From: Bog-473 sp963706555
Lineage (GTDB): Bacteria > Actinomycetota > Acidimicrobiia > Acidimicrobiales > RAAP-2
NCBI GenBank assembly: GCA_963706555.1
Contig: OY970164.1
Coordinates: 4,526,001 to 4,590,000 of the forward strand
DNA length: 64,000 nt
Reading direction: 5' to 3'
Numbering within the stretch: the first letter of the stretch is position 1; each line of letters begins with the position of its first letter. The notes beneath the pieces were generated by a model. That model was not told the origin of the DNA. It did no database searches and saw only the letters and a program-made list of their open reading frames with translations. Shown here piece after piece: positions 1-7,877 of this stretch. The translations under genes and the position numbers were made by a program.

Positions 1-60
1 CATCTGCGCGCACGCAGCGCGGAGGACGAGGTACTCGTGGTCGCTCAACCAGGCGGGCAT
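1..60 (-). CDS. Possible 5' end of a gene running off the window
   Basis: On the minus strand an ATG at position 60 opens a frame that stays open to the window edge and begins M-P-A-W-L-S-D-H-E-Y. Only 20 codons are visible, no convincing ribosome binding site precedes it, and no family can be recognised. The gene would lie downstream of, and in the same direction as, the CAP/repeat gene. It could be chance. Confidence 0.3.
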   Translation of the reverse strand, partial: MPAWLSDHEYLVLRAACAQM

Positions 61-119
61 CCGGGCAACGGTAGCGTGCCCCGTCTCAGGATGCTGACGC
101 TGATGTCAGATCAGGAGGA

Positions 120-840
120 TCAGGTGATGCGGCCGTAGTACTCGGCATCGCCGAAGGTGAAGACGCCACCGTCGGCCGCCACCAGCCAGTAGCCCCCGGT
201 GGCGAGGTCGGCTGCCATGCCGACGACGGGTGCCGCCAGCGCATGACCGCCCATGGAACCGGCGAAGCTCGCCTGCCCGAAGTCGAACACGCCTCCGTCC
301 GCGGCCTCGAACCGGTAACCCTGGCCGTTGGGGAGCGCTTCCATCCCGACGATGGGCTGGACGAGGCGGATGGCGCCGGTGCTCCCGAAGAAGGGAGCGT
401 TGAAGCTGAAGATGCCACCGTCGGCTGCCACCAGCCAGTACCCGCCGGTCACGCTGTCGGTCGCCATCCCCACGACGGGCTGATTGAGCGTGACGGCACC
501 CATGCTGCCGTGGAACGTGGCATCACCGAAGCTGAAGATGCCACCGTCGGCCGCCACCAGCCAGTACCCCTGGCCATCGGGGGTCGCCGCCATCCCGACG
601 ATTGGTGCGACGAGACGGAGTGCGCCCGTGCTGCCGTAGAAGGACGCGTCGCCGAAGCTGAAGATGCCACCGTCGGCGGCCACCAGCCAGTACCCCTTGC
701 CGTCCGACGTGGCGGTGATCCCCACGATGGGAGAGTTGAGCGACGCGCTCTCGATCGACCCGTGATCGGCGGCCGCCCCGAAGGCCTCGACGTCCCCGTT
801 CGACGCAGCCTCCCAGTAGCCGAGGCCGTTTTTCAGCGTG
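120..840 (-). repeat. Six tandem coding repeats of about 120 bp
   Basis: Within the CAP/repeat gene the coding sequence for GYWLVAADGG(I/V)F recurs about every 120 bases (near 165, 290, 415, 537, 660 and 800). Each unit gives an about 40-residue module with the pattern P-V/I-V-G-M-A, GYW.VAADGG, F.FGDA, F.GS.GA. The copies near 415, 537 and 660 are nearly identical in DNA, suggesting recent unit duplication or homogenisation. The outermost copies are degenerate (GYRFEAADGG, GYWEAASNGD). Confidence 0.85.
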
Positions 841-1611
841 GCGATGCCAACGACGTGGGGCGGTACCATCACCGTGTTGACGACCTGATTCCACGTGAGC
901 GTGATGCCGGCAGGCGGAGGCCCGCATGTACCTACCAACTCGGCGGCAAGTGACCCGCCTGGGGCGCCCGTCGCTGAGAATGCGACGCCCATGGAGAGGG
1001 TGGGCGCACCCGAGCCACACGAATTGAACTGGTGCAGAATGATGTCGCGGTGCCCCCAGCAGCCTGCGGCCGACCGGGAGGAGCAGTCCGAATTCGTCGT
1101 GTCGCCGTGCACGCCGCCCCACCCGTCGGAGTACATCCAGTAGAAGTCCGCCTCGAGCGCCGACGCCAGTCCTCCGGCCCAGATCGATCCACCCCACGTC
1201 ATCTGACTTCCGCCGCCGAGCGAAGAGGGGAAGCTGGGATCACTACCGGCGTCCGCTCCCTGTTGCGCCGCGGCGTCGAGTTGCGATGTCATGTAGCTGA
1301 CGGCCGGCAGCCCCCGGTCGATCCTCTCGTCATTGATGACGATGAACGCCTGCTCGGTCACGGGGAGGCTGGACAAGCTCGCCTCTGAAAGGTTCAGAGG
1401 GCCCACGCCTTCCTGGGCCCGGGCCGCATCGATCGCGGTGAGGAAGTCAGAGCTACTCGAGCGCGATGTTGTTGGGTGGGTTGTTCGGCGGGAGGAGGCC
1501 CGCCGCCCCGGCCGGCGGAGAAGCGCCGAGAAGGGCGGCGCACGCGATCGCGGCAACCGCCAGGCCACCCACAACGGGTGGCAGTGACCGCCGATCTCGG
1601 GTGCGTCCCAT
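120..1611 (-). pseudogene. Secreted CAP-domain protein with C-terminal GYWLVAADGG repeats, split by a one-base frameshift
   Basis: Two overlapping minus-strand frames make one protein. The first (ATG 1611) encodes a signal peptide (basic MGRTRDRR, hydrophobic AVAAIACAALLGA, cleavage near PAGAA) and then ends in NNIALE at a stop at about 1453. The second, one base out of phase, continues with SSDFLTAIDAARAQEGVGPL, the usual start of a bacterial CAP/SCP domain. The CAP part shows NDERIDRGLPAV and GCWGHRDIIL. The C-terminal half is six repeats of about 40 residues built on GYWLVAADGGIFSFGDA, probably a beta-propeller or solenoid exposed at the surface. Dropping one base near 1453 restores a single frame. 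This could be a real pseudogene or an assembly indel. CAP function in bacteria is mostly unknown; surface binding is a guess. Confidence 0.75.
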
Positions 1612-2117
1612 CTGGCCCACAGGTCCTCTCGGGGGACGCTGTGGTGGGAGGAAATCACGGAAATGGTCGACAGTCCCATTCCGGCAACCCGGCTCACTCA
1701 AAGAGTCCCGTAGCTTTGCGTCCCCCCCTCGCGAGGGGTTTGCCTTTGTCGTCCAAAGTATGCCTGAAGGACCGCCGAAACGCACCAGGAACCACCGAAA
1801 ACGGCCGCACGCAACCGAACCGCAACCGTGGCGGACGGCGCGGGCGTTACACCCCTGTTGAAGAGACTGCGGTCACCCGTTCGAGCCCGAGCCGGTCGAA
1901 TTTGAGCGCACTTCGGGATGACCTCTCCGACCTGCTCGAAGAAGTGGATCGCTCAGACCAAGAACGAATGTGACTACCAATTTGTACGATTGGGAAAATG
2001 GAAACCCGCGGATTGACCTGCGGCATTGACAGCAGTAACTGAGACAGCGGTGATAGCAGCGACTGAGACAAAGGTTCAGTGTTCTCGGTGACACGAGCGG
2101 CGATACCACTGGTTTAT

Positions 2118-2205
2118 TCCCTCGATGCGGGGTAGAACCCCGGAGAGCCGGTTCCCGAGAACTCGGCAGCAAAAGGGCCGGGGGTCTCAACCCCCGGCCC
2201 TTTTT
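2118..2205 (+). ncRNA. Candidate structured RNA ending in an intrinsic terminator
   Basis: Three successive hairpins can be drawn on the plus strand: GGGG-TAGA-CCCC; GCCGGTTC-CCGA-GAAC-T-CGGC with a single bulged T; and the terminator stem at 2175-2200 followed by five T. No open frame runs into them, so a small RNA or an orphan leader is more likely than the 3' end of a gene. I do not recognise a known family (not tRNA-, tmRNA- or SRP-like). The 5' end is not determined. Confidence 0.4.
2175..2205 (+). terminator. Strong Rho-independent terminator
   Basis: A perfect 11-bp GC-rich stem (GGGCCGGGGGT paired with ACCCCCGGCCC) with a CTCA loop is followed directly by TTTTT. Four A residues precede the stem, so it could also work weakly in the other direction. 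It is the clearest intrinsic terminator in the window. Confidence 0.85.
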
Positions 2206-2770
2206 GCGCGTTCTCATTCGGCGTAGATAATGGCGCCGCCCCGCGCCGATATCGTCGGCACCAGGCACCACCGGATGGAGAGTTTGTCTACCTGTTGGAT
2301 GTGTCCGGGAGTAGGAGACCGCCATGAGCAAGTCTTCCGGGCTGGCGGCGGTATCGACGGCTTCTACGGTATACCGCAAGCGCGTGACGCTCTCCCTAAA
2401 CCCTGACAAGTCCCCAAGCCGAGGTGGTCGTAATCCGAAGCGGAGGCGACCCGTTATCGGTCGTGACTAGGTCCGGTTTGACGTAGTCCACTCCGGTTGT
2501 ATGAGGCCGATGCCCCGAGATGGGTAGGCAGAGCAGCGCACAGAGCGGAACGCCATCGCACCTCCTGATCTTTTCCGTCACGTTGAATCATCGGGATGTG
2601 CCCCACCACCCCGATGGTGTTTGAGGCCAGTGGCTCTGGGTAGTAACTATTTTGTGCACGCGGGATCGTAGAGCAAAATCTCAGAGAATTCTGGCGGGGA
2701 GCGGGTGAGGTGCGCCTGGCTCGACGCGGACACAGACTAGCTGTGCGGTCGATTAACTGGAAGACGGACG

Positions 2771-4294
2771 ATGACCTCGATCACTAACGTCTTCGACGGG
2801 CGCTATCGGCTGGTCCGACTTCGCGGTCAGGGCGGTATGTCAGACGTCTACGAAGCTCTCGACCAGAGCAATGATGCACTCGTCGCTGTCAAGATCGTCC
2901 GTTCGGGTGATCCAGAGTTCGGGCGCAGGCTGGCTCAAGAAGCTCGCACGCTCGAGCGCATTGAACATCCCGGCCTCATCCGGCTCCTCGACACGGGTGT
3001 GGCCAACGCTCAGGCCTACATAGTCATGGAGCTCATCGATGGGCCGACCCTGGCAGAGTGTCTACGAGCGGGTCCGCTCGATACCCTAAGTACTGCAACC
3101 CTCGGAGCGAGACTGGCCGACGCCCTCGGGTATATTCATGAACGGGGTATCGTGCACCGCGACGTAAAGCCGTCCAACATCTTGCTCAGCGCGAACGGCG
3201 AAGCATGGCTCGGGGATTTTGGTATCGCCCGGCTCCACGACGCGTCCTCCCTCACAATGGACGGCACAACGTTGGGGACGGCGGCCTACATGGCGCCCGA
3301 GCAGCTCGAAGACCACCATGTGGGGCCTAGTGCGGACATTTGGTCCCTCGGGATCGTCCTGCTCGAGTGCTTGACCGGACGGCGTGTCTATGAAGGTTCG
3401 GCCAGCGAGATCGTTGCCCGGCGGCTTGCGGGACCGGTGCCACTCCCTCCAGATCTTCCGGTGCCATGGAAATTGGTTTTGAGCGGAATGCTCGACCATC
3501 GGCCCGAACAGCGCTTGGATGGAGGCCAAGTCGCAGCGCTCCTCGTCGCCCCGGTGTTCGGTATCCCATGGCAACGATCTGAAATCCCAGCCACTGATCG
3601 TCTCTCCCCCACGATACCGCTCGATCTCACTGCGCTTGCACCCGGTGGGGCCAGCACAGCGATCTCCTCAGACACCCGGACCCGCATTGCTCCAGCACCA
3701 CCATCGACCGCCCCGCTGAAAAGGCACGCCCCGCGTCGGTGGCTCGCCGCCTTGGGTGTAGTGGTACTTCTCGGAGTCGGGAGTGGGCTCGTGTTTGCTC
3801 TGACGTCCAACCCAGTCAAACATCCGCCGACTGCAAGCACGAATAAGTCGACGAGCCAATCCTCGACGACGTTGGCGCCGACAACCACCATCCCACCCAC
3901 AACGACTACGACAACCACGACGCCGCCAACCGCATCTTCCACTCTGTCGATATTGGCGGGCGATGTTGCGGCAGGACAGGCGGCTGGAACCATCGACTCT
4001 GGCTCTTCGAAAACCATCTACAGCCAGGCTGAGCAGGCGGTGACTGACGAAAATGCCGGGCAACCGAACCAAGCGGCCAATGATCTCCAACAAGTCGCTC
4101 TGACAATCGCCAACGGCGTCCAGAGCGGCTCGATCGCCCAGACCGAAGGGACAACGTTGCAGAATGATCTGTCAGCCCTTGCCGCCGCTCTCGGCCTGAG
4201 TGCGGCTAGCACGCCTCCCAGCACTCCCCCTGGTCCGGGCAGTGGGCATGGCCCCGGCAACGACAATGGCAACCGCAATGGCCACGGAGGCTGA
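2771..4294 (+). CDS. Transmembrane Ser/Thr protein kinase (PknB-like)
   Basis: Receptor-type Hanks kinase of 507 residues that would phosphorylate Ser/Thr on cytoplasmic targets. The kinase domain covers about residues 8-265 with a glycine-rich loop (RGQGGMSDVYEA), ATP-anchoring Lys41 (VAVK), helix-C Glu57, the catalytic loop HRDVKPSN (Asp131), DFG at 149-151 and an APE motif at 175-177. A basic juxtamembrane stretch leads to one membrane helix at about 324-346, then a long Thr/Pro/Ser-rich stalk and an extracytoplasmic tail of about 110 residues ending in a Gly/Asn-rich segment. It has no PASTA repeats, so the sensed signal differs from PknB proper. The tail resembles no sensor domain I know. 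It stands alone, without a phosphatase partner. Confidence 0.95.
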   Translation: MTSITNVFDGRYRLVRLRGQGGMSDVYEALDQSNDALVAVKIVRSGDPEFGRRLAQEARTLERIEHPGLIRLLDTGVANAQAYIVMELIDGPTLAECLRAGPLDTLSTATLGARLADALGYIHERGIVHRDVKPSNILLSANGEAWLGDFGIARLHDASSLTMDGTTLGTAAYMAPEQLEDHHVGPSADIWSLGIVLLECLTGRRVYEGSASEIVARRLAGPVPLPPDLPVPWKLVLSGMLDHRPEQRLDGGQVAALLVAPVFGIPWQRSEIPATDRLSPTIPLDLTALAPGGASTAISSDTRTRIAPAPPSTAPLKRHAPRRWLAALGVVVLLGVGSGLVFALTSNPVKHPPTASTNKSTSQSSTTLAPTTTIPPTTTTTTTTPPTASSTLSILAGDVAAGQAAGTIDSGSSKTIYSQAEQAVTDENAGQPNQAANDLQQVALTIANGVQSGSIAQTEGTTLQNDLSALAAALGLSAASTPPSTPPGPGSGHGPGNDNGNRNGHGG

Positions 4295-4433
4295 CCGTTC
4301 GCTGGTGTGAGCTGTCACCCATCCAACAAGCGGAACCCCAACGAATCGTCCTTTTTGGCCCTCTGGGTGGTCCCAAAGCCGACGAGGGTTTCAGAATTCG
4401 CGGCACTGTGCCGACCACCACATCAAGCGATAA

Positions 4434-4868
4434 GTGGCACCCCTGGATGGAGTGTTCTGTCTACGTTTCGTGAAACGCCCGGGAGAACCAGACTACGACG
4501 AGCAAATTCCGGGCTGGGGCATACTCGTCGAAGGACTCGAGGGTGAGGATTCGGTCAACTTCGAGATTGAATGTCCACCGGATCATCGTGAGTCCTCCGA
4601 AATGGCGCACGGCGCATGGACGGCAGGGGTCCTCAGCGAGATGTGCGGCATTCTGCCCGTCGAGACTAGAAAAGTTGCGTTCATGGGCGCACTTACAGTG
4701 CGCTCCAAGCACCCATCCGCTGGGTGAGCGATTTACGCTCACAGCGAGGCTCGATGGGCGCGAGCGTCGCAAACTCTTCGTCAGTGCAACTCTCGGCTCG
4801 CGTCGGAGAGCGGGGTCGAACTCGTGAAGGCATCCATGATCATGATGATTGCCGCGTCGGCAAACTGA
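4434..4868 (+). pseudogene. Hotdog-fold (PaaI/4HBT-type) acyl-CoA thioesterase broken by two compensating frameshifts
   Basis: The frame from GTG 4434 encodes an N-terminal strand region and the hotdog helix (HGAWTAGVLSEMCGIL) followed by VAFMGALTVR, then stops at 4727. One base out of phase the expected continuation appears (PLGERFTLTARLDGRERRKLFV, split across about 4715-4800), and from about 4806 the original frame resumes with ESGVELVKASMIMM and ends at 4868. Joined, this gives a full-length thioesterase of about 140 residues, a family that hydrolyses acyl-CoA esters. Two opposite-phase shifts are needed, so it is more likely a decayed gene than one sequencing slip. It is isolated from the acyl-CoA clusters further along. 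Confidence 0.6.
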
Positions 4869-4918
4869 GCCTCGGCGTCGAATCCCCGGTCTGGCGCAAG
4901 GGACATCGACGAGCGCGC

Positions 4919-5203
4919 CTACGGCTGAAGGCTGTGGACTTCGAAGGTGGTCTCTGTTGGTGGCGACTGGAAGCCGCCTTCGATTCCCTGCTGCATCCGA
5001 GGCGTCAGAGTTCCATCGCGGAACTTCTCCCACGATTCCTTGGAGTCGTGGATAGCGACGATCGTCCACCCGCCCTCGGACGGTCCTGCAGCGTGGAAGA
5101 TTTGACCTTCGGGCAGGCCAGTTGGCGGATGAACCTCCGCGACCGACTTTTCGTATTGGTCCTGCGTCCCTCCGGAAAAGAAGTGAATAAGGCCGTAAGC
5201 CAT
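4919..5203 (-). CDS. Small dimeric alpha/beta-barrel protein (unknown function)
   Basis: A 94-residue protein starting MAYGLIHFFSGGT at the ATG at 5203, chosen because GGAGG sits six bases upstream; the frame is open further upstream but without a start signal. The pattern (LIHFF, then GQIFHAAGPSEGGWTIVAIHDS, then W..F) resembles single-domain ferredoxin-like/ABM barrel proteins, which usually form dimers and act as small oxygenases, isomerases or binding proteins. No catalytic residue can be assigned. It lies convergent to the broken thioesterase. Confidence 0.65.
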   Translation of the reverse strand: MAYGLIHFFSGGTQDQYEKSVAEVHPPTGLPEGQIFHAAGPSEGGWTIVAIHDSKESWEKFRDGTLTPRMQQGIEGGFQSPPTETTFEVHSLQP

Positions 5204-5367
5204 GTGCGTCCTCCAATGGGGTATTACAACCGGAAGCCGAACACTAGGACAGCTGGTATTGCGGCGCTCAAACCTCGCCGATCGCCCCGCCAAAGAGGGA
5301 CGTACCAGGGCGATCCACGGCCTAGCCCTGGCCGTTGCAGACTCCGGTTAACGGCAAGGAGCGCGAC

Positions 5368-5535
5368 GTGGCAATCCAAACGACGATTCATGGCAACGGT
5401 CCGCACTGCCACACCTGCGACCTCGGTATCGAGATGCGCTATCCCGTCGGCGGACGCCGATCGAAGAGTCAGGGTCACTGTCCCGCCAGGACACCGTGGC
5501 GCTTCGTCTATCGGGTCGTAGCCCTGGAATTCTGA
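5368..5535 (+). CDS. Tiny conserved protein, copy 1 (unknown family)
   Basis: GTG start with AAGGAG eight bases upstream; 55 residues. The N-terminal half (HGNGPHCHTCDLGIEMRYP..GGRRSK) matches the 35-residue product of the minus-strand gene at 6421-6528. Differences in the shared core include synonymous third positions (TGC CAC against TGC CAT, CTC against CTA, GGT against GGA), which argues that both are translated. This copy has a CHTC pair and a longer C-terminal tail (WRFVYRVV). No known family is recognised. The two copies face each other across the F420-type nitroreductase gene. Confidence 0.5.
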   Translation: MAIQTTIHGNGPHCHTCDLGIEMRYPVGGRRSKSQGHCPARTPWRFVYRVVALEF

Positions 5536-5556
5536 ATACCCCGTCTGCGAAGGATG

Positions 5557-5997
5557 TCATTTAGCGGCACGAAAATCGATGAAATACGACACGCCGAAAA
5601 ACCTGAGGAACGTACGCCAAGGCCAGGGAAGGAAATGGCGCTTAGTGTCGTGGACGATCACCGGGTCAGTGAGCTCGTAAATCCTGCGCCTCGTGGTCAG
5701 TCGCACCGCGCCGTGGTTTAAGGCGTTCTGGACCCAATCTGCGTTTCGCCCGTGCGTCAGGGGAATTCGAAAGCCATCGTGAGTGCGGAACACGCTCACA
5801 GGGGTGCGATAGACGGTGCGGGTACGGCGGCCCACGTGGGTGAGACTGCCAAGCTGGGGAAGCCATCGGGCGGGTCGGCGGGTGATCTTGTTCGTGATTG
5901 CGCGGTTGAAACGGGCCAGCCGACGTCGGCGATGCTCGGTCTCCGTAACTAGGCCCTCCTCGGGGCCCGAGTGCGGAAAAGCCGCATCCTCATTCAT
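5557..5997 (-). CDS. Deazaflavin (F420)-dependent nitroreductase family protein
   Basis: About 146 residues resembling the split-barrel family that includes Ddn, which reduce quinones or nitro compounds with F420H2. Typical features are the basic N-terminal helix (RRLARFNRAITNKITRRPARWLP), the core GSLTHVGRRTRTVYRTPVSVF, the RNADWVQNALNHGAVRLTTRR segment and the C-terminal RTFLRFFGVSYFIDF. The start is uncertain: ATG 5997 gives the usual family length and ATG 6027 is possible; neither has a clear ribosome binding site. Probably cytoplasmic or membrane-associated through the basic N-terminus. Confidence 0.8.
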   Translation of the reverse strand: MNEDAAFPHSGPEEGLVTETEHRRRRLARFNRAITNKITRRPARWLPQLGSLTHVGRRTRTVYRTPVSVFRTHDGFRIPLTHGRNADWVQNALNHGAVRLTTRRRIYELTDPVIVHDTKRHFLPWPWRTFLRFFGVSYFIDFRAAK

Positions 5998-6420
5998 GGT
6001 CGCTAGTGGCGATCGCTTCGGCGACATACCATGCCGTCGCCACTCATGTGCAGATGATAGGCGCGCTTCGGTGCGCCTGGGCTGAAGGCCCGGCCGGACC
6101 TCGCAACTTTGGCTGCCGCCTCGATGGATTTCACATTCAGCTCGTCGACCTGTTGCGACGTCACCCTTGTCGCTCCATCGAGGACTTCTGGTTGCGCTGT
6201 TTCGAGTTGGGGGCCATGCGCACCCCGTGGAAGTTGGACGCGTTTCCCCATGAGCCAGTCGGCCACAACGCATGATCACAACCTCAGCGCCCTGGCGGGA
6301 AATTAACACTTCTTTGAGATTGGCGTGAATCAGCCCGTGACCTCACCGAACTGCCGCTACCGCAGCGCGAGGTGGTCGAGATCCGCCGCGCTCCCCGCCA
6401 CCGTGTCCCGGTGGGACCAG

Positions 6421-6528
6421 TCAGCCTTCGTTCTTCGACCTCGGTCCGCTCGTGGGGTCGCGCATCTCGATTCCTAGGTCGCGGGCATGGCAACGCAGGC
6501 CGTAGCCATGCCTTGTCTTGGTCGTCAC
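6421..6528 (-). CDS. Tiny conserved protein, copy 2 (unknown family)
   Basis: A GTG start at 6528 with GAGGAG upstream at the same spacing as copy 1; 35 residues, MTTKTRHGYGLRCHARDLGIEMR followed by DPTSGPRSKNEG in the listing order (two adjoining pieces of one short protein). It shares HG.G..CH..DLGIEMR.P..G.RSK..G with the product of 5368-5535, on the opposite strand about 1 kb away. The second Cys of copy 1 is Arg here, so metal binding through a CxxC is unlikely to be the common function. Function unknown. Confidence 0.5.
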   Translation of the reverse strand: MTTKTRHGYGLRCHARDLGIEMRDPTSGPRSKNEG

Positions 6529-6624
6529 GTCGGTGCTCCTCGCCGTGAGGGCGAGTCTCCCACGGTCCACGGCCCGCTCCAACATGGTTCTGGTCCAGAC
6601 CACTAACAGGATCTATGGTTGACT

Positions 6625-6858
6625 ATGGACCAGCTCAGAGCTCGAGGTCCCACCGGTCGAATCGTTGCCACCAGCGCGGACGGACGTACCTTTGCGAACG
6701 CCTCCGGCGCCCCCTTCGCGGAACGGATTGACGACGTGTTCCGCATGGCGGACGGTTCGGTCGGAAGGCTCATCGGCGCTGTCGTGTTCGTGCAGAACGA
6801 AGTCGGTGAGCAAGTTCGGGCATATTGGCTGGAGCCGGCGCTCGATCCTGTCGAATGA
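6625..6858 (+). CDS. Small hypothetical protein
   Basis: About 77 residues starting MDQLRARGPTGR; a TTG two codons upstream is an alternative start and no clear ribosome binding site is seen. The composition is ordinary for a folded protein (SADGRTFANASGAPFAERIDD, then a predicted strand LIGAVVFVQNE), but no family is recognised. Its stop overlaps an ATG of the following zinc-ribbon gene, so the two are probably co-transcribed. Confidence 0.4.
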   Translation: MDQLRARGPTGRIVATSADGRTFANASGAPFAERIDDVFRMADGSVGRLIGAVVFVQNEVGEQVRAYWLEPALDPVE

Positions 6859-6869
6859 ATGGAGGGGGC

Positions 6870-7115
6870 ATGGACGATTCGTCGAAGATTCCGAGCAGCT
6901 CAGATGATCGACAGGACCCGATGTGCCCCACCTGCGGGGAGCCATTGACGAGTCCGCAACAAGGACAAACCTTTACTCCGATCGAAATACCGACGATAGA
7001 GCCGTCGAAAGTTTGTGAGACGTGCAAGGTCGGCTATTGGTTGTCCAATGCCGGCTGGCTCGTTGTCGCTACCATCGACTCTCAACCTCATCCACACTCG
7101 GGCAGTTCGAGGTAA
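6870..7115 (+). CDS. Small zinc-ribbon protein
   Basis: An 81-residue protein starting MDDSSKIPSSSDD. The ATG at 6870 is chosen because GGAGGGG lies immediately upstream; an in-frame ATG at 6855 overlaps the previous stop. CPTCGEPL and CETCKVGYW form a CxxC-x(n)-CxxC zinc ribbon, followed by a short hydrophobic strand (WLVVATID). It may bind zinc and act in protein or nucleic-acid contacts; no specific role can be given. Confidence 0.5.
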   Translation: MDDSSKIPSSSDDRQDPMCPTCGEPLTSPQQGQTFTPIEIPTIEPSKVCETCKVGYWLSNAGWLVVATIDSQPHPHSGSSR

Positions 7116-7608
7116 GTGCCCCCTGAGCGATCCGGCTGGCACGGCTGAACCAACCGCCAATCCTTAACCTCGCCTTGCGGACAGAGGGACGACGTTGCGC
7201 CTTCTTCGGGAGACGCTTCGTCGCGTTGGGGAGGTGCGACCATCGTCTCAATCGCTCTGATGGCGATTGGGTTCATGGAATCACGCCGGAGTGTCGTTTG
7301 GACCTGGCGTATTTACAACGCAGCAGAAGAAAAGGCACAAGCGCATATTGGATGATCGATACGCCCGATGGGGCAGGCGACTACGGGGCATTGGGGGAAC
7401 CCCCGTCGTCGCCTCGGCGCGTAGAACCCGTGTTCCCGCCGCCCGTTGACGCGGCTTCGGATCGAGGGGAGGTACTTCTCGACCGGAATAAGGTGCACTG
7501 ATGCGTCAACGCCCTCGAACTCGTCATAAGGAGACAAGATGAACGAGCAGCGAAGCAGATGCGACTAGGGCGCGGAAGGAAGATGAACTCTTCAGAATTG
7601 CAGTGGCC
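7116..7608. other. Intergenic region without a clear gene
   Basis: No well-supported gene. One plus-strand frame across about 7190-7365 would encode a membrane-helix-like peptide (ATIVSIALMAIGFME) followed by a charged tail, but it has no clear start codon or ribosome binding site. A nine-codon frame after AAGGAG at 7529 is too short to judge. Confidence 0.4.
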
Positions 7609-7877
7609 TCAGTCCTCTTGTTGGGAGCAAGGCACTACTCCTGCCGAGAAAGCGAGAGGACAAGAATGATTGCGTTCGCGACGATGAGGATTGGCCCGAG
7701 GCCACTGGGGATTGTGCGAGCGTTGAGACCCGACCACTTCGAGGGCGAGCGTCGGATTCCCTGACCCGTGTTGCATGGCATTGGAGAGGAGCTCGTCGGT
7801 TAGCAGAACCGCGGAGTCGATTGTCTCGGCCAATTGGCCACGCAGATGGGCGCCTTTCCGCCCGTGGACCCGCAGAT
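7609..7877 (-). pseudogene. Fragment of an anti-sigma-factor-type HATPase
   Basis: Directly downstream of the acyl-CoA dehydrogenase stop, the minus strand encodes QLAETIDSAVLLTDELLSNA followed by MQHGSGNPTLALEV. This is the N-box of RsbW/SpoIIAB-like GHKL ATPases (D-E-L-x-x-N-A-x-x-H-G). Nothing upstream supplies a start codon, and the region after LALEV does not continue the fold in this frame. It is probably a remnant fused by rearrangement to the operon end. Confidence 0.4.

Larger units (their letters stand above)
1612..2770. other. Gene-poor intergenic region
   Basis: No convincing protein gene is visible between the CAP-type gene and the kinase. Open frames here have arginine/proline-rich, low-information translations. 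The structured segment ending in an intrinsic terminator (2118-2205) is the only clear element. A TTGACA hexamer lies at 2026-2031, about 90 bases upstream of that structure, with only a poor -10 (GTGATA, 18-base spacing). Confidence 0.6.

Noticed and set aside
2026..2055. TTGACA with GTGATA at 18 bases as the promoter of the structured RNA
   Set aside because: The -35 is perfect but the -10 is poor and the spacing to the structure is not informative; left as a note only.
1873..2409. Minus-strand frame of 178 codons covering the structured RNA region
   Set aside because: Low-information translation without a start signal, and it would run through the perfect terminator stem on the opposite strand.
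6003..6266. Minus-strand frame with VTSQQVDELNVKSIEAAAKVAR, just upstream of the nitroreductase gene
   Set aside because: The helix-like stretch is suggestive but there is no RBS, no recognisable family, and it overlaps the possible upstream start of the nitroreductase gene.
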